Positions 43,184 to 52,980 are shown, counted from the stretch's first letter. The stretch: 64,000 bases of DNA from Thalassobellus sediminis (GCF_044386045.1 NZ_JBISCD010000040.1:930001-994000); one strand, 5' to 3'. A program made the numbers and translations. Notes: generated from the sequence alone by a model not told the origin.

Positions 43184-43804
43184 ATGTCACTAAAAAAATC
43201 TGTTTTCTTAATCATTCTTATTTTGCTTATCGATCAGGTTAGTAAAATATATATTAAAACCCATTTTTCACTTCATCAAAGTGTTGCCGTTTTTAGTTGG
43301 TTTAAAATATATTTTATAGAAAACGATGGAATGGCTTGGGGAACAAAAATTAGTGATTTTGTCTCTTTTATCTCCGATAGAACTGCCAAAGTAGCCTTAA
43401 CGTTGTTTAGAGTCGTTGCTATATTTGGTATTGGCTATTGGTTATACGATACAACCAGAAAACAAGGGTCAAAAATATTGGTAATAGCAATCGCTCTAAT
43501 ATTTGCAGGAGCTTTAGGTAATATTGTCGATTCTGTTTTTTATGGTGTTTTATTTGATGAAAGTTATAGCCAAATTGCAACGTTTTTACCAGATGCAGGC
43601 GGATACGATTCATTATTACACGGTCGCGTTGTAGACATGCTTTATTTTCCTTTATTTGAAGTAGATTTACCGCAGTGGGTACCTTTTTATGGTGGTAAAC
43701 GTTTTAACTTTTTCGAACCTGTTTTTAATATTGCCGATATGGCTATAAGTACTGGTTTTATAATGCTTATTGTATTTAATAAGAAGGCATTTTCTAAGAA
43801 TTAA
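43184..43804 (+). CDS. lspA: Lipoprotein signal peptidase (signal peptidase II)
   Basis: A 206-residue inner-membrane aspartyl protease that cleaves prolipoprotein signals; the many lipoproteins in this window are its likely substrates. Four transmembrane helices are visible. The catalytic aspartates are in GALGNIVDSVFYG (family motif GN-x-x-D) and FNIADMAIS (motif N-x-A-D). Between them is a Bacteroidota-type insertion of about 50 residues with SLLHGRVVDML and FYGGKRFNFFEPV, making the protein longer than the usual 160-170 residues. Confidence 0.95.
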   Translation: MSLKKSVFLIILILLIDQVSKIYIKTHFSLHQSVAVFSWFKIYFIENDGMAWGTKISDFVSFISDRTAKVALTLFRVVAIFGIGYWLYDTTRKQGSKILVIAIALIFAGALGNIVDSVFYGVLFDESYSQIATFLPDAGGYDSLLHGRVVDMLYFPLFEVDLPQWVPFYGGKRFNFFEPVFNIADMAISTGFIMLIVFNKKAFSKN

Positions 43805-43857
43805 GTATATTTTTCAAACTTTTAAGTAAGTATTTTTCTATTCTTAAAGGTGTTCGT

Positions 43858-43865
43858 TATCTTTA
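43858..43865 (+). promoter_or_regulatory. -7-like element of the OmpA-like gene
   Basis: TATCTTTA matches TAnnTTTG at seven of eight positions. It lies inside the upstream extension of the open frame, which supports the ATG at 43886 as the real start. Confidence 0.35.
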
Positions 43866-43885
43866 TATATAAAAACCCTCAATTA

Positions 43886-45772
43886 ATGAAAAGTAAATAT
43901 TTGCTTCTTGTCTTATTCTATACATTCATTTCAAATAGTGTTAGCGCTCAAAATACCTACGATATTACTTTTCCAGGAAATGATAGAGACAAAAAGTGTC
44001 AGCAATGTATAGAGATATTTGAACAAAAACCTAAAGAGGTTAGGTTTTCTATTAAAAGAGAAAAGAATGATTTGTACTTTCAGATAAATGATAAAAATTG
44101 GTTTGATTTATTGTTTAAGAATGCTGGAGATGGTATAGCGATAGATATTGTTCCTAAAAGTATATACGATTGCGCTTATGAAACTGTAGCAGATTCTCAA
44201 ATAAGAGGTTTTCTTCTTAAACCAATATATAGGGAGGAATTAAAAAAAGAATTAAAATCAAGCGGAGATTCTTTTTTTAGAGTTTATGTAGGAAGTGTTC
44301 CAGAGGGTATTGTTAGCGAAGAATTAGAATACAATATTTTGTTTTTAAGTAATAAAAATTTATGTAAATATTATTGGTTATATGATTTAGAGAATTATTC
44401 ATGGGATTTACTGGATATGGGCATGTATTTAGATTCTTTAACATATAATCCAAAAGAAATAAAAACTTCTGCAGAAGAAAGTTATCTAATTAGAAACAAA
44501 ATATTAAAGTTTAAAATCCCTTTTGAAAAGAATAAATCTAATTATTCTCAAGAAGATATTAAGCCTATTTACGATTCTTTACGATTAACCGATTTTAATA
44601 TTAAAGCTATAAATATTAAAGCGTATTCATCTGTAGAAGGACATTTAGATAGAAATATAGAATTACAAGAACAACGAGCTAATAGTATTGTTGCAGCGTT
44701 ACAAAAATTTCAAAAACCAACTATAAAAACAAGTATTTCTTCTTCTGAGAATTGGGTGGAATTTTTAAATGATATAAAAGAAACTGAATATGAAAATTTA
44801 CTAATTTTAAATAAAAATCAAATTAAAGAAAAGTTAGTAGGAGATCTTTCAAAAAAAATGGAGCCTATTTTAAATAATCATAGAAAGGCTGTTGTAGAAT
44901 TAGAATTAGAAAAGAAGGATAGGTATAAAAGCGTCACTTCAGATTTGTTGTTAAAAAAGTTTAATGAGGCTATAAATTTGGAATATATAGAAGAAGCAAA
45001 GGAAATTCAGAATTCTATTTTTGAGAAATTAAAAGCAAAGGAAGTGTCTCCAGATATATTGAGGAAAATGGATATTCCAAAACAGGAAAAATTCGTTAAG
45101 ATATTTAATAAGAATTCTGCTTATAGATATATGCTAAATGAGAGGCAATCTTTAATTGTTTATAATGAATTATTGGAGTTAGAAAAACTAGTGCCTGAAA
45201 ATAGAGAAGTAAAGTATAATATAGTAGTAATTAAACTGAAGTTATGGAGGCATAACTCCCTAGAAATAAATGAAACAAAGTTAGAAAAACAAATAAATGT
45301 TTTAAAAAGCTATGGTATTCATAGTTCTCTTATTTCGAGAATGATGGTAAATTTTCATATTATAAAAGCAGAAAATTTAATGAAATCAAAAGATTATGTA
45401 AACAAAGATAAATCGATTACATATATAAATAACAACTATGATAAATTTCCGTTTTCTGATTATGATTATTTAAGTTTAGCACAGTTTTTTAGTTATTATG
45501 CAAATACAGATTTGTCAATAAAGCTTTTAGAAGATGAAGCAAGGAGTATAGATATTAATGAAGATTTATTGTTTTATTATTTGAATTTAACAATAATAGA
45601 TAGTGGTTTAATGTATGATTCTAGTTATAGAACTATAATGTTTAATGCAATTAACATGAATAAAGAGAGGTACTGCAAACTATTTAATTCCATTGAAAAA
45701 GGAGGAGTGACTTTTCAGTTACTAGCGACTGAATATCTTAGGAAAACATACTGCGAAACCTGTAAAAATTAA
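43886..45772 (+). CDS. Secreted protein with OmpA-like domain
   Basis: A 628-residue protein from the ATG at 43886, which directly precedes a signal peptide (core YLLLVLFYTFISNSV, cleavage after VSA); the frame is open 12 codons further upstream, but that would precede the predicted promoter element. An N-terminal domain carries CQQC. Around residues 215-275 the sequence PFEKNKSNYSQEDIKPIYDSL ... IKAYSSVEGHLDRNIELQEQ has the pattern of an OmpA-like peptidoglycan-binding domain (N-terminal FE-x, strand AYSS-x-G, then R-x-x-x-L-x-x-x-RA). The C-terminal half (about 340-620) is helical and TPR-like, ending CETCK. I do not recognise the full family. It overlaps the next, convergent gene by 4 bases. 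Confidence 0.6.
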   Translation: MKSKYLLLVLFYTFISNSVSAQNTYDITFPGNDRDKKCQQCIEIFEQKPKEVRFSIKREKNDLYFQINDKNWFDLLFKNAGDGIAIDIVPKSIYDCAYETVADSQIRGFLLKPIYREELKKELKSSGDSFFRVYVGSVPEGIVSEELEYNILFLSNKNLCKYYWLYDLENYSWDLLDMGMYLDSLTYNPKEIKTSAEESYLIRNKILKFKIPFEKNKSNYSQEDIKPIYDSLRLTDFNIKAINIKAYSSVEGHLDRNIELQEQRANSIVAALQKFQKPTIKTSISSSENWVEFLNDIKETEYENLLILNKNQIKEKLVGDLSKKMEPILNNHRKAVVELELEKKDRYKSVTSDLLLKKFNEAINLEYIEEAKEIQNSIFEKLKAKEVSPDILRKMDIPKQEKFVKIFNKNSAYRYMLNERQSLIVYNELLELEKLVPENREVKYNIVVIKLKLWRHNSLEINETKLEKQINVLKSYGIHSSLISRMMVNFHIIKAENLMKSKDYVNKDKSITYINNNYDKFPFSDYDYLSLAQFFSYYANTDLSIKLLEDEARSIDINEDLLFYYLNLTIIDSGLMYDSSYRTIMFNAINMNKERYCKLFNSIEKGGVTFQLLATEYLRKTYCETCKN

Positions 45773-46332
45773 AACTCATAAACCAACTCAGGCGTAACAC
45801 AACAATCTAATTTAACATCACTTTCATAAACATCATTAATTTCAGTTTCAGCTTCAAAAAAAGATAACCCTATTTTTATAGTTTTGGGTTTGCAATTGGA
45901 TAAAAAACGATCATAAAAACCTTTACCGTAACCCACACGATTTCCTTGTTTGTCAAAAGCTAAAAGCGGAATAAAAACAACATCAATTTTATCATTTGAA
46001 ATTTCTATGCCATCAACAGGTTCAGGAATATTGTATTTATTTTTCTTAATAGCGGTGTTATCAGTTAAAAGAAAATGAGTCATGTTTCCTGATTCAAAAT
46101 CACTTTTAGAAATCAGGATATTTTTGTCTTTACCCGAAAGAATATTTAAAATATAATCGGTGTTAACTTCTTTTTGTTCTTCTATAGCTAAAAAAATATG
46201 ATAGAATGTATGCTCCCAAATAGGAAGTTTTAAAAGTTGATTGGCAATGGCTAAACTAAACTCATCAATATCATTTTCTGATAAATTATTACGAAGTGTT
46301 TTATATGTTTTTCGTAGTTCAGATTTCGTCAT
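45769..46332 (-). CDS. 5-formyltetrahydrofolate cyclo-ligase
   Basis: A 187-residue enzyme that uses ATP to turn 5-formyl-THF into 5,10-methenyl-THF, recovering folate for one-carbon metabolism. It shows the family start KSELRKTYKTLR, PLLAFDKQGNRVGYGKGFYD, the ATP-binding glycine loop, and FYDRFL. Length is normal. It is last in a tight minus-strand operon, four bases after the aspartoacylase-like gene. Confidence 0.93.
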   Translation of the reverse strand: MTKSELRKTYKTLRNNLSENDIDEFSLAIANQLLKLPIWEHTFYHIFLAIEEQKEVNTDYILNILSGKDKNILISKSDFESGNMTHFLLTDNTAIKKNKYNIPEPVDGIEISNDKIDVVFIPLLAFDKQGNRVGYGKGFYDRFLSNCKPKTIKIGLSFFEAETEINDVYESDVKLDCCVTPELVYEF

Positions 46333-46335
46333 AAT

Positions 46336-47310
46336 CTAAGCTTCAAGTTTAGTTGAAATATGAAATAAAGCATCACCTTGATACACAATAGGCGCTTCAT
46401 TTACATTGATGATGTAGCCCGAGTTTGGAGCTTTTACTTCGTAATTAAACTTACCATAAGGATCTGTAATATTTCCTAAAACTTCCCTTTTTTCAACATG
46501 CTTACCAATAGGTGTTTTTGCTCTAAACATGCCTGAGTATTTAGCCCGTTGCCATTTGCTTTCTTCAATAAAAACGGTTTCTTTTTTAGGTTTAGATACT
46601 TTAAATTTAGTATTTAGCATATCTAAATGCTTTAAAATGCGTTTAGCGCCGTTAACGCCTGCAGTTGTTACATTTTCATCTATATGAAAAGATTTTCCAC
46701 CTTCAAAAAGAAGCATAGATTTACCTAATTTAAAGCAGGTATGTCTAAATGATTTCGATATGTTTTTAGAATATAAAACAAAAGGAGCGCCAAAGGTTTT
46801 AGCTAAATTATTAAGTTGAGAATCTCCATTTGTAATGCGTATTTGTGGAGCATTAAAACGACCAGCACCACCGGTATGAAAATCCATAATATAATCTACA
46901 TAAGGAAGTACTTCGTTTATTAATTTGTAAGCAACTCTACTTGCTAAAGAGCCATTGTTAGTGCCAGGGAAAACACGATTTAAATCTCTACCATCTGGAA
47001 ACTCACGCTTTAAATTTATAAATCCGAAAACATTAATAACGGGCATACAAATAATGGTACCGCATTTTGGTTTGTTTATGCCATTAGCTACTAATTTTCT
47101 AACAATTTCTACACCATTTACCTCGTCACCATGAATACCAGCTGTAAATAGTACAATGGGACCTGGTTTTTTGGCACGTTCAACAATAATAGGAATGTTT
47201 ACAGGTGTTGATGTGTGTAAATTGGCCACATCAAAATTAACTTCTTTGCTTTCGCCAGGGTATATTTTTGTGTTTAAAATATTTAAAATGTTAGTATTTG
47301 GTAGAGTCAT
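46336..47310 (-). CDS. Succinylglutamate desuccinylase/aspartoacylase family protein
   Basis: A 324-residue zinc carboxypeptidase-fold (M14) protein of the AstE/ASPA family. The zinc-site motif AGIHGDEVNGVEIV and the DFHTGGAGRF motif are present, followed by a C-terminal beta domain (about 245-324) with a biotin/lipoyl-like strand pattern (EAPIVYQGDALFHIS). In many bacteria this gene type sits with rimK and a retropepsin-like protease gene, as here (no gap from rimK). It may trim or edit glutamate added by RimK, but no direct test is available. Real N-succinylglutamate catabolism is unlikely because no ast operon is present. Confidence 0.82.
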   Translation of the reverse strand: MTLPNTNILNILNTKIYPGESKEVNFDVANLHTSTPVNIPIIVERAKKPGPIVLFTAGIHGDEVNGVEIVRKLVANGINKPKCGTIICMPVINVFGFINLKREFPDGRDLNRVFPGTNNGSLASRVAYKLINEVLPYVDYIMDFHTGGAGRFNAPQIRITNGDSQLNNLAKTFGAPFVLYSKNISKSFRHTCFKLGKSMLLFEGGKSFHIDENVTTAGVNGAKRILKHLDMLNTKFKVSKPKKETVFIEESKWQRAKYSGMFRAKTPIGKHVEKREVLGNITDPYGKFNYEVKAPNSGYIINVNEAPIVYQGDALFHISTKLEA

Positions 47311-48192
47311 TTATTTTTTATGGCTATTTTTTTCAATATAATGAATAATGCTTTTTGCAATATTTCGTCCTGTAGCAGCTTCAATACCTTCTAATCCTGG
47401 GGTAGAATTTACTTCTAAAAGTAAAGGGCCTCGAGAAGATTGTAACATGTCTACACCGCAAACAGGGAGTTTTAAAGCTTTAGCAGCATTCATTGCTAAT
47501 TTTAATTCGTCATGATTTAGTTTTATAATATTAGCCGACCCACCGCGGTGTAAATTAGAACGAAATTCACCTTCTTTTCCTTGGCGTTTCATAGCTCCTA
47601 CAACTTGACCATCAACAACTAGTGCTCTTAAATCTGCGCCGCCAGCTTCTTTTATAAATTCTTGCACAATTACTCTGGCTTGTAAGCCATTAAAAGCTTC
47701 AAGAACCGATTCTGCTGCGTTTTTTGTTTCGGCCAAAACAACACCTAAACCTTGAGTGCCTTCTAACAATTTAATAATTACTGGGGTACCTCCAACATGT
47801 TCTATAACCTCTTCAACATCTCTAGAGTAATTGGTGAAAACCGTTTTAGGCATGCCTATTCCTGCTTTACTTAAGCGTTGTAAACTGCGTAGTTTATCTC
47901 TTGAACGCTGAATGGCATCAGATGTTACTATGGTAAAAACACCCATCATTTCAAATTGGCGCACTACAGCGCAACCATAAAAGGTTACTGAGGCTCCAAT
48001 TCTAGGAATAATAGCATCCACATAATCTAGATACCTGTCTTTGTAATAAATGGTAGGTTTTTCTTTTTCTATAATAATATCACATTTTAATGGGTCTATA
48101 ACCTCTACTTTGTGACCTCTTTTTTCACCTTCTTCAACCAATCTTTCAGTTGAGTATAGGTTTGAATTTCTTGATAGGATTACTATATTCAT
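47311..48192 (-). CDS. rimK: RimK-type ATP-grasp ligase (ribosomal S6 glutamate ligase)
   Basis: A 293-residue ATP-grasp enzyme. A preATP-grasp domain (about 1-95) starts MNIVILSRNSNLYSTERL. The ATP-grasp domain has VIIKLLEGTQGLGV, the metal/ATP segment GGADLRALVVDG and LLEVNSTPGLEGIE. RimK adds glutamate residues to the C-terminus of ribosomal protein S6 and makes poly-alpha-glutamate. The ATG overlaps the stop of the upstream protease-like gene by four bases. Confidence 0.93.
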   Translation of the reverse strand: MNIVILSRNSNLYSTERLVEEGEKRGHKVEVIDPLKCDIIIEKEKPTIYYKDRYLDYVDAIIPRIGASVTFYGCAVVRQFEMMGVFTIVTSDAIQRSRDKLRSLQRLSKAGIGMPKTVFTNYSRDVEEVIEHVGGTPVIIKLLEGTQGLGVVLAETKNAAESVLEAFNGLQARVIVQEFIKEAGGADLRALVVDGQVVGAMKRQGKEGEFRSNLHRGGSANIIKLNHDELKLAMNAAKALKLPVCGVDMLQSSRGPLLLEVNSTPGLEGIEAATGRNIAKSIIHYIEKNSHKK

Positions 48193-48614
48193 TGTGCTTT
48201 TTTGTAAAAAGAAATGTTTTCCAAGTCTACATCAACCATAAATTTTCTTTTTAAAAATTGTCTACCAATTAATACCGGAAATTTCATGTCCTCTCTAGTG
48301 CTTAAAGTTAAGTTAATCTTATATGTTTTTCCAAAAAATATGACCTCAGATTTAACTTTATATCTATTTTCTTTAAAACCATTACTGCTTTTTACGTTGG
48401 TACGTGAAAAGGTGTCGAAAATAATTTCTGTTTTTCCAAAGTTTTTATGGTCGTCACTATTAAAAATACATGTTAAACTATTGTTTTCTTCAATAATTTT
48501 AGAACAATGAATGGCAGATGTATAGGCACCTGTATCAATTTTCACATCAATATTGAATAGCCCTAATTTAGGAAAGTCAACAATATCAATACGTCCGATA
48601 ATTTTTTTATTCAT
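48189..48614 (-). CDS. RimB-like retropepsin-type protease (Zn_protease family)
   Basis: A 141-residue protein of the PF05618-type 'ATP-dependent zinc protease' family, which structurally resembles retropepsin-like aspartyl proteases. The active-site segment IDTGAYTSAIHC has Asp-Thr-Gly, as in pepsins. FPVLIGRQFLKRKFMVD is the typical C-terminal part. In Pseudomonas the homologous RimB works with RimK and alters S6 glutamylation. It is first in the operon with rimK and the aspartoacylase-like gene, so a role in S6 modification is likely. A single DTG domain implies a dimer. Confidence 0.85.
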   Translation of the reverse strand: MNKKIIGRIDIVDFPKLGLFNIDVKIDTGAYTSAIHCSKIIEENNSLTCIFNSDDHKNFGKTEIIFDTFSRTNVKSSNGFKENRYKVKSEVIFFGKTYKINLTLSTREDMKFPVLIGRQFLKRKFMVDVDLENISFYKKAQ

Positions 48615-48732
48615 TTTAAGGTTTTATAAAACGTGGCGAAATGTAGTGAATTTGTCAATTCAAAAATCAAATTATTTAAAAGTTTAACACATTTATATAA
48701 GTAGTATTTCAGCAATAAAAAATTAAAATAAT

Positions 48733-48740
48733 TACCTTTG
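48733..48740 (+). promoter_or_regulatory. -7 element of uvrC, five bases before ATG
   Basis: TACCTTTG is an exact TAnnTTTG, five bases before the uvrC ATG. It predicts a leaderless uvrC mRNA. Confidence 0.55.
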
Positions 48741-48745
48741 ATTTA

Positions 48746-50539
48746 ATGGATACTCCCGATTTACAAATACAACTAAAAACACTACCAAATCAACCTGGAG
48801 TTTATCAATATTATGATAAAGAAGGCACTATTATTTATGTAGGAAAGGCTAAAAATTTAAAGAAACGGGTAAGTTCTTATTTTACTAAAACGCATGATAA
48901 TGGTAAAACCCGCGTATTAGTAACAAAAATAGCCGACATTAAGCATATAGTTGTTGATACAGAAACAGATGCGCTTTTACTTGAAAATAATTTAATAAAA
49001 AAGCATAAGCCTCGATATAATGTACTACTTAAAGACGACAAGTCATACCCTTGGATTTGTATAAAAAAAGAGCGTTTCCCAAGAGTGTTTTCTACGCGAC
49101 GTGTTTTTAAAGATGGTAGCGAATATTTTGGACCATATACCAGCGGAAAAACCGTGCATGTACTGTTAGATTTAATAAAAGGCTTGTATAGTTTACGAAC
49201 GTGTAATTATCATCTGGCTCAAGAAAAAGTGGATGCTGGTAAGTATAAAGTATGCTTAGAATATCATTTAGGAAACTGTAAAGGTGCTTGTGAAGGTTTG
49301 GAAACAGAAGTAGCTTACAACGAAAACATTAAAGCTATAAAAGAAATTTTAAAAGGAAATTTTAAAGATTCTTTAAGTTTGTTTAAACTTCGAATGAAAA
49401 GTTTTGCTGAAAACATGCAGTTTGAAGAAGCTCAAAAAATAAAAGAAAAGATTGAAGTTTTAGAAAACTACCAAGCAAAATCGACCATTGTAAACCCAAA
49501 AATTAGCAATGTAGATGTGTTTTCTATAGTTAGTGACGAAAGTTATGGTTACGTTAATTTTTTACAACTATCATACGGATCTATCATTCGTTCTCATACC
49601 TTAGAGATAAAAAAGAAATTAGACGAAACCGATTTGGAATTATTAGAATTAGCTATAACAGAAATTAGGCAACGATTTAATTCTAATTCAAAAGAAATTT
49701 ATGTGCCTTTTAAAGTTAATTTAGGAGAAGCTCTTAAAGTAACCATTCCTAAATTAGGTGATAAAAAACATATTTTAGATTTATCGATTCGTAATGCGAA
49801 GTATTTTAGAATGGATCGTTTCAAGCAAATAAAAATTGTAGATCCAGATAGGCATGCCAATCGTATTATGGCGCAAATGAAAACAGATTTACGCCTTCAT
49901 GAAGAACCAAGACATATAGAATGTTTTGATAATTCTAATATTCAAGGAACGAATCCGGTTGCAGCATGCGTAGTGTTTAAAAACGGGAAACCAAGTAAAA
50001 AAGATTACCGTCATTTTAATATAAAAACAGTTGTAGGGCCAGACGATTTTGCTTCTATGGAAGAAGTGGTGTATCGGCGTTATAAACGTTTGTTAGATGA
50101 AGAGCAACCATTGCCGCAACTTATTATTATTGATGGAGGAAAAGGGCAATTGTCATCAGCATTAAAAAGTTTAGATGCTTTAAATTTAAGAGGAAAAATA
50201 GCCATTATAGGTATTGCAAAACGTTTAGAAGAATTATTCTATCCAAACGATCCAATTCCTTTATATTTAGATAAGAAGAGTGAAACCTTAAAAGTGATAC
50301 AGTTTTTAAGAAATGAAGCGCACCGCTTTGGTATAGAGCATCATAGGAATAAGCGTAGTAAAGGGGCTTTAAATACAGAACTTGAAACTATTTCTGGAAT
50401 AGGTGAAAAAACTATTGTAGATTTATTGAAACATTTTAAGTCGGCAAAACGTGTTGCTAATGCAAAATTAGATGAGTTGGAATCTGTTGTTGGTGTGTCT
50501 CGTGCTGAGAAAGTTTATAATTATTTTCATGAGAAGTAA
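48746..50539 (+). CDS. uvrC: Excinuclease ABC subunit C
   Basis: A 597-residue nucleotide-excision-repair endonuclease. The GIY-YIG domain is at the N-terminus (PGVYQYYDKEGTIIYVGKA). A Cys-rich region (YKVCLEYHLGNCKGACEG), the UVR/UvrB-interacting segment (about 200-240) with EAQKIKEKIEVLE, an RNase H-like nuclease domain with CFDNSNIQGTNPV and DGGKGQLSSAL, and a C-terminal helix-hairpin-helix with ISGIGEKTIVDLLKHF complete it. Length is normal. It is followed by a patatin gene 19 bases later. Confidence 0.97.
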   Translation: MDTPDLQIQLKTLPNQPGVYQYYDKEGTIIYVGKAKNLKKRVSSYFTKTHDNGKTRVLVTKIADIKHIVVDTETDALLLENNLIKKHKPRYNVLLKDDKSYPWICIKKERFPRVFSTRRVFKDGSEYFGPYTSGKTVHVLLDLIKGLYSLRTCNYHLAQEKVDAGKYKVCLEYHLGNCKGACEGLETEVAYNENIKAIKEILKGNFKDSLSLFKLRMKSFAENMQFEEAQKIKEKIEVLENYQAKSTIVNPKISNVDVFSIVSDESYGYVNFLQLSYGSIIRSHTLEIKKKLDETDLELLELAITEIRQRFNSNSKEIYVPFKVNLGEALKVTIPKLGDKKHILDLSIRNAKYFRMDRFKQIKIVDPDRHANRIMAQMKTDLRLHEEPRHIECFDNSNIQGTNPVAACVVFKNGKPSKKDYRHFNIKTVVGPDDFASMEEVVYRRYKRLLDEEQPLPQLIIIDGGKGQLSSALKSLDALNLRGKIAIIGIAKRLEELFYPNDPIPLYLDKKSETLKVIQFLRNEAHRFGIEHHRNKRSKGALNTELETISGIGEKTIVDLLKHFKSAKRVANAKLDELESVVGVSRAEKVYNYFHEK

Positions 50540-50558
50540 TATAGAATAAAAAAAAATT

Positions 50559-52790
50559 TTGAACTTTAAAACCATCATATTAGTCTTGTTTATAATCGTT
50601 TCTCTTTCCGCGAAAGCGCAAAATGAAACACAAAAGAATACCCAAAAAGTTGGTTTAGTATTAAGTGGTGGTGGCGCAAAAGGATTGGCGCATATAGGTG
50701 TGTTAAAGGTTATTGATAGTTTAGGCGTAAAGGTTGATTATATAGCAGGTACAAGTATGGGTGCTGTTTTAGGAGCCTTGTATGCTTCTGGCTATTCTGG
50801 AAAAGAACTCGATTCTATTTTTAAAGAAGTAGATTTTGATAAAATTATGAATGATGATTTGCCAAGAGCTTCAAAAGCATTTCATGAACGCGATAATTCT
50901 GAAAAATATGCATTAACACTACCGTTCGATCATTTTAAAGTTAAGTTACCTTCGGCGTTGTCAAGAGGTCAAAATACCTATAGCCTACTTTCTAGATTGT
51001 TATTGCCTATTAACGATATTGATAGTTTTGATGCGTTGCCTATTCCGTTTTTCTGTATAGCAACTAATGTAGAAACAGGTAAGCAAGTGTTGTTAGATAA
51101 AGGCGATTTAACGCAATCTATTTTGGCAAGTAGCGCACTACCGTCGGTTTTTCAACCCGTTAATATTAATGGTCAAGTGTTAATAGATGGAGGTGTAGTA
51201 AATAATTATCCTATTGATGAGTTACGAGCAAAAGGAATGGATATTATTATTGGAGTAGATGTGCAAGATGGGTTGTTAAATAGAGACGAGTTAACATCAG
51301 CGCCAGATGTTTTAATCCAAATAAATAACTTTAGAACCATAAAGTCTATGGAGACTAAAGCAAAACAAACCGATATTTATATAAAACCAGATATTAAAGA
51401 CTACTCCGTGGTATCTTTTGATGAAGGTTCAAAAATTATTGAAAAAGGAAGAGAAGCTGCTATTTTAAAATATGAAATATTAAAACCTTTTTTTAATACT
51501 AATGAAAATGCACATGTAATGATGAAAGCTCAAGATAGCCTCTCTATAAGTTCTTTTTACTTTGAAGGAATAAAAAACTATACAAGGGCTTATGTTTTAG
51601 GAAAGTTGAAATTAAAAGCTAATGAAAAAATAAGTTATAATGATTTTGGAAAAGGAATAGATAACCTTGTAGCGACTAATAATTTTGATTCATTTCAATA
51701 TAAATTAATTAAGAATAAGGATGATGAAAGATATCATTTAATTGCAAAATTAAAAGAAACAAAAAACACAACGTTTTTAAAATTAGGGATACATTTTGAC
51801 GATTTATATAAAAGTGCAGCCTTAATTAATGTTACTCAAAAACGTTTATTATTTGATAATGATGTGGCTTCATTAGACTTTATTTTAGGAGATCATGTTA
51901 GATATAATTTTGAGTATTTAATAGATAAAGGTTTTTATTGGAGTATAGGCTTAAGGTCCAGATATAATACATTTAATAAGAATATAAGTGCCCAGTTATT
52001 TCTAGAAGATTCTGAAATAATTACTACCGGATTAAATAAAATTGATGCAAATATACAAGATCAAACCAATCAGTTTTACCTGCAAACATTGTTTAGAAAG
52101 GATTTTGCATTAAGTTTGGGGTTAGAACATAAACGGTTGGAGGTGAAATCGGAAACGCTTTCAGTAACCAATCCGAATGATGATTTTATATTTGAAAAAA
52201 CAAGTTATTTAAGTGTTTTTGCGAATTTAAAATTAGATACTTACGATAATAAGTATTTTCCTAAAAGTGGTGTGTGTTTTAATGGCGATGTTCATAACTA
52301 TTATTATGCTTCTAGCTTTAATAAAGATTTTGACAATTTTGCAATTGTAAAAGCAGATTTAGGATATGCCTTTAGTGTATCTGATAAACTAGCCTTTAAT
52401 ATAGGAAGTAGTGGCGGTTTTAAATTTGGAGAAAAATCGACCAAATCATTAGATTTTGCTCTAGGAGGTTATGGTAATAATTTAATAAATAATTTTATCC
52501 CATTTTTGGGGTATGATTTTATTTCCCTTACTGGAGATAGTTATGTTAAAGCATCTTTTAGTGCAGACTATGAGATTTATAAAAAACACCATATAACTTT
52601 AGAAGGAAATTGGGCAAATATAGAAGATGATCTTTTTGAGACAGGGGAATGGTTTACGCTTCCAGATTATCGAGGTTATAGCTTAGGCTATGCTATGGAA
52701 ACTTTAGTTGGTCCTGTTCAAGTAAAATATAGTTACTCGCCAGAACAAAAGCAAAGTATTTGGTTCTTTAATATAGGGTTTTGGTTTTAA
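50559..52790 (+). CDS. Patatin-like phospholipase with outer-membrane barrel
   Basis: A 743-residue PlpD-like protein. A signal peptide (core IILVLFIIVSLSA) is followed by a patatin domain (about 30-310) with oxyanion GGGAKG, nucleophile Ser66 in GTSMG and the dyad Asp210 in DGGVVNNYP, so it should be an active lipid acyl hydrolase. A POTRA-like region (about 330-410) and a 16-strand BamA-type barrel ending WFFNIGFWF follow. This is the type Vd autotransporter layout. The start is TTG at 50559, just before the signal peptide. It follows uvrC at 19 bases, but functional linkage is doubtful. Confidence 0.88.
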   Translation: MNFKTIILVLFIIVSLSAKAQNETQKNTQKVGLVLSGGGAKGLAHIGVLKVIDSLGVKVDYIAGTSMGAVLGALYASGYSGKELDSIFKEVDFDKIMNDDLPRASKAFHERDNSEKYALTLPFDHFKVKLPSALSRGQNTYSLLSRLLLPINDIDSFDALPIPFFCIATNVETGKQVLLDKGDLTQSILASSALPSVFQPVNINGQVLIDGGVVNNYPIDELRAKGMDIIIGVDVQDGLLNRDELTSAPDVLIQINNFRTIKSMETKAKQTDIYIKPDIKDYSVVSFDEGSKIIEKGREAAILKYEILKPFFNTNENAHVMMKAQDSLSISSFYFEGIKNYTRAYVLGKLKLKANEKISYNDFGKGIDNLVATNNFDSFQYKLIKNKDDERYHLIAKLKETKNTTFLKLGIHFDDLYKSAALINVTQKRLLFDNDVASLDFILGDHVRYNFEYLIDKGFYWSIGLRSRYNTFNKNISAQLFLEDSEIITTGLNKIDANIQDQTNQFYLQTLFRKDFALSLGLEHKRLEVKSETLSVTNPNDDFIFEKTSYLSVFANLKLDTYDNKYFPKSGVCFNGDVHNYYYASSFNKDFDNFAIVKADLGYAFSVSDKLAFNIGSSGGFKFGEKSTKSLDFALGGYGNNLINNFIPFLGYDFISLTGDSYVKASFSADYEIYKKHHITLEGNWANIEDDLFETGEWFTLPDYRGYSLGYAMETLVGPVQVKYSYSPEQKQSIWFFNIGFWF

Positions 52791-52896
52791 ATGTTTTCAG
52801 TATTATTCTTAACTTTATTTAAATTAAAATGATGGTTTTTGTAACAAATTAACGTTAAGAACTTCTTATATAAACATGATGTCTTAAGAATTTTTA

Positions 52897-52904
52897 TATT
52901 TTTG
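52897..52904 (+). promoter_or_regulatory. -7 promoter element of the DUF3108-kynA operon
   Basis: TATTTTTG is an exact TAnnTTTG, 76 bases before the DUF3108 ATG. Confidence 0.5.
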
Positions 52905-52980
52905 GAATAGTAATTGTAATTTCTTACTTATAAACAATAAATGTAAACTTAAGAAGTTACATGTCAACGACCCATAACAA

